Origin: Chryseosolibacter sp040902445
Lineage (GTDB): Bacteria > Bacteroidota > Bacteroidia > Cytophagales > Cyclobacteriaceae
Assembly (NCBI GenBank): GCA_040902445.1
Contig: JBBDXJ010000262.1
Location: 1-17,734, forward strand
DNA: 17,734 nt
Direction of reading: 5' to 3'
The notes beneath the pieces are model-generated. The model worked only from the letters and a program-made list of their open reading frames with translations, had not been told where the DNA came from and ran no database searches. This document shows positions 17,020 through 17,734 of the stretch, piece by piece; positions within the stretch are counted from its first letter, which is position 1; each line of letters opens with the position of its first letter. A program made the position numbers and the translations under genes.

Positions 17020-17051
17020 AAAAAAGTCCCAGCTTAAACTGAGACTTTTTT
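17020..17051 (-). terminator. Intrinsic terminator of the small hypothetical gene
   Basis: AAAAAAGTCCCAG (17020-17032) and CTGAGACTTTTTT (17039-17051) form a 13-bp stem with a 6-base loop. The single non-Watson-Crick position is a G-U pair when transcribed from the minus strand, and a C-A mismatch on the plus strand, so it best fits termination of the minus-strand gene ending at 17070. Confidence 0.85.
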
Positions 17052-17069
17052 CCTTTAAGACTTTTCAAA

Positions 17070-17351
17070 CTATTTCCTCCGGGCGCGGCGCATTCCGCTG
17101 TCAAGATCGCTGATTCCGGCTATGTCCTCCGGATCGGTACTGGTGTCCCGGCTGCTAACCGTTCCCTTCACATCATCGGCCAGCAACTCGATATCAGAAT
17201 CTTTCTTTTCATGTTCAAGCTTCTCTAATTCGTCCTTTGCCTGTTGGCTCTCCGGAAATTTTCCTGGCTTCTTTACCGGCTTATTCGTATTTAATCTGCT
17301 TTCCGGATTTGCATTAAGGTCTTTTTCGGAATTTTTATTATCTGTCTTCAT
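17070..17351 (-). CDS. Small charged hypothetical protein (93 aa)
   Basis: I do not recognise a named family. The protein is hydrophilic and probably largely disordered: an N-terminal Asn/Lys/Asp-rich stretch, KPVKKPGKFPES, a short charged helix (QAKDELEKLEHEKKDSD), LADDVKGTVSSRDTSTDPEDI, and a basic end GMRRARRK. No signal peptide or membrane helix is visible. A strong terminator 18 bp past the stop and an AT-rich leader ahead of the ATG support it as a real single-gene unit. Short proteins of this composition are common and abundant in Cytophagales; a stress- or nucleic-acid-related role would be a guess. Confidence 0.75.
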   Translation of the reverse strand: MKTDNKNSEKDLNANPESRLNTNKPVKKPGKFPESQQAKDELEKLEHEKKDSDIELLADDVKGTVSSRDTSTDPEDIAGISDLDSGMRRARRK

Positions 17352-17734
17352 GATTTTTTAGTTTAAATAAATTCACTGATTCATAATTTCTTATTGCTGC
17401 TTTAGTAAGCGTCAATAGGTCACCTTGAATGAAAAGAAGTGAAAAAATCATACCGCAGGGGAGCATCTGTTTTGACCGAAATTCATCTTCTTCGGAGTCT
17501 AAAATGTGTCCAAAATACCGCAGCGAATAATGAATCTTTTTTCCCGAAAGGTGTAGAACACAGGTTGTCTCGTGCGCAGCCATGCCGACACTCTCGCGCA
17601 CCGGCTAGATCATCTTCCAAAAATTGTTCTTCGAAAGCAGCCATCGCTGGCGATGGAATCATCCCCCTACTTCAGTAGAGGAAAAGAGGGTGAGGTGAAC
17701 GCACGAGCGTGATAGAGACTAGAGGTGTTCAGAA
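17352..17734. other. Non-coding end of window with three palindromes
   Basis: No gene is supported here. An open frame exists on each strand, but composition and context argue against both. CCATCGC-TG-GCGATGG spans 17641-17656, a stem of CCTACT against AGTAG-AGG with one mismatch spans 17664-17681, and CACG-AG-CGTG spans 17702-17711. The AGAGGGTGAGGTG that follows the second palindrome resembles repeat-family DNA. The promoter of the small gene at 17351 must lie in the first ~100 bases, which are AT-rich, but I find no convincing consensus match. Confidence 0.5.

Noticed and set aside
17338..17601. Minus-strand 87-codon open frame upstream of the small hypothetical gene
   Set aside because: It starts at a GTG just after a stop, runs through the AT-rich leader of the next gene and overlaps its start; no motif is recognisable.
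17439..17678. Plus-strand 79-codon open frame near the window end
   Set aside because: It runs through palindromic repeat DNA and has low-complexity Ser/Arg/Ala content with no domain.

Overview
The window is almost certainly from a Bacteroidota genome, most likely a Cytophagales-type environmental bacterium. Evidence: protein families largely confined to or typical of that phylum (a DUF2723/PMT-like giant membrane protein, an RprX/RprY-like kinase-regulator pair, prefix-domain FtsX-like orphan permeases next to a PadR regulator), start codons without clear Shine-Dalgarno sequences, one TAnnTTTG-type -7 element, and several kinds of short intergenic palindromes that I associate with this phylum. 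The genus assignment is inference.

Layout. (1) 1-2417, plus: a GH63/MGH1-like glycoside hydrolase whose 5' end lies outside the window and which carries an in-frame TAG at 66-68. (2) 2473-5544, minus: a DUF2723 membrane protein with an extra two-helix N-terminal module, convergent with the hydrolase. (3) 5678-7617, plus: a histidine kinase and OmpR-type response regulator overlapping by ATGA. (4) 7587-7906: a 344-bp non-coding interval of nested inverted repeats. (5) 7962-14342, plus: a PadR regulator followed by one intact FtsX-type permease and two damaged ones. The second has a frameshift near its start and lacks its C-terminal membrane domain; the third lacks its N-terminal two thirds. 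(6) 14422-16707, minus: an operon of a sugar-phosphate isomerase/epimerase-like TIM barrel and a nucleoside-symporter-like MFS transporter, preceded by an octamer microsatellite that abuts the predicted promoter. (7) 17070-17351, minus: a small charged hypothetical protein with a clear terminator. The window ends in non-coding palindromes.

How the genes fit together. Three units are clear: the two-component system, the PadR plus orphan permease island (efflux or envelope-stress type permeases with no ATPase or adaptor gene here), and the isomerase/transporter catabolic pair. Nothing here amounts to a complete novel defence or biosynthetic system. The strongest unexplained signal is in the non-coding DNA: 7-bp-period degenerate tandem repeats occur at several gene ends, in places as facing inverted pairs, and supply the last codons of two genes. 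A 183-bp element with 15-bp perfect inverted ends lies between the regulator and padR. Palindromic repeats form the C-terminal tails of two further proteins. Three independent gene disruptions in 18 kb point to ongoing decay or to assembly errors, and resequencing is needed to separate these.
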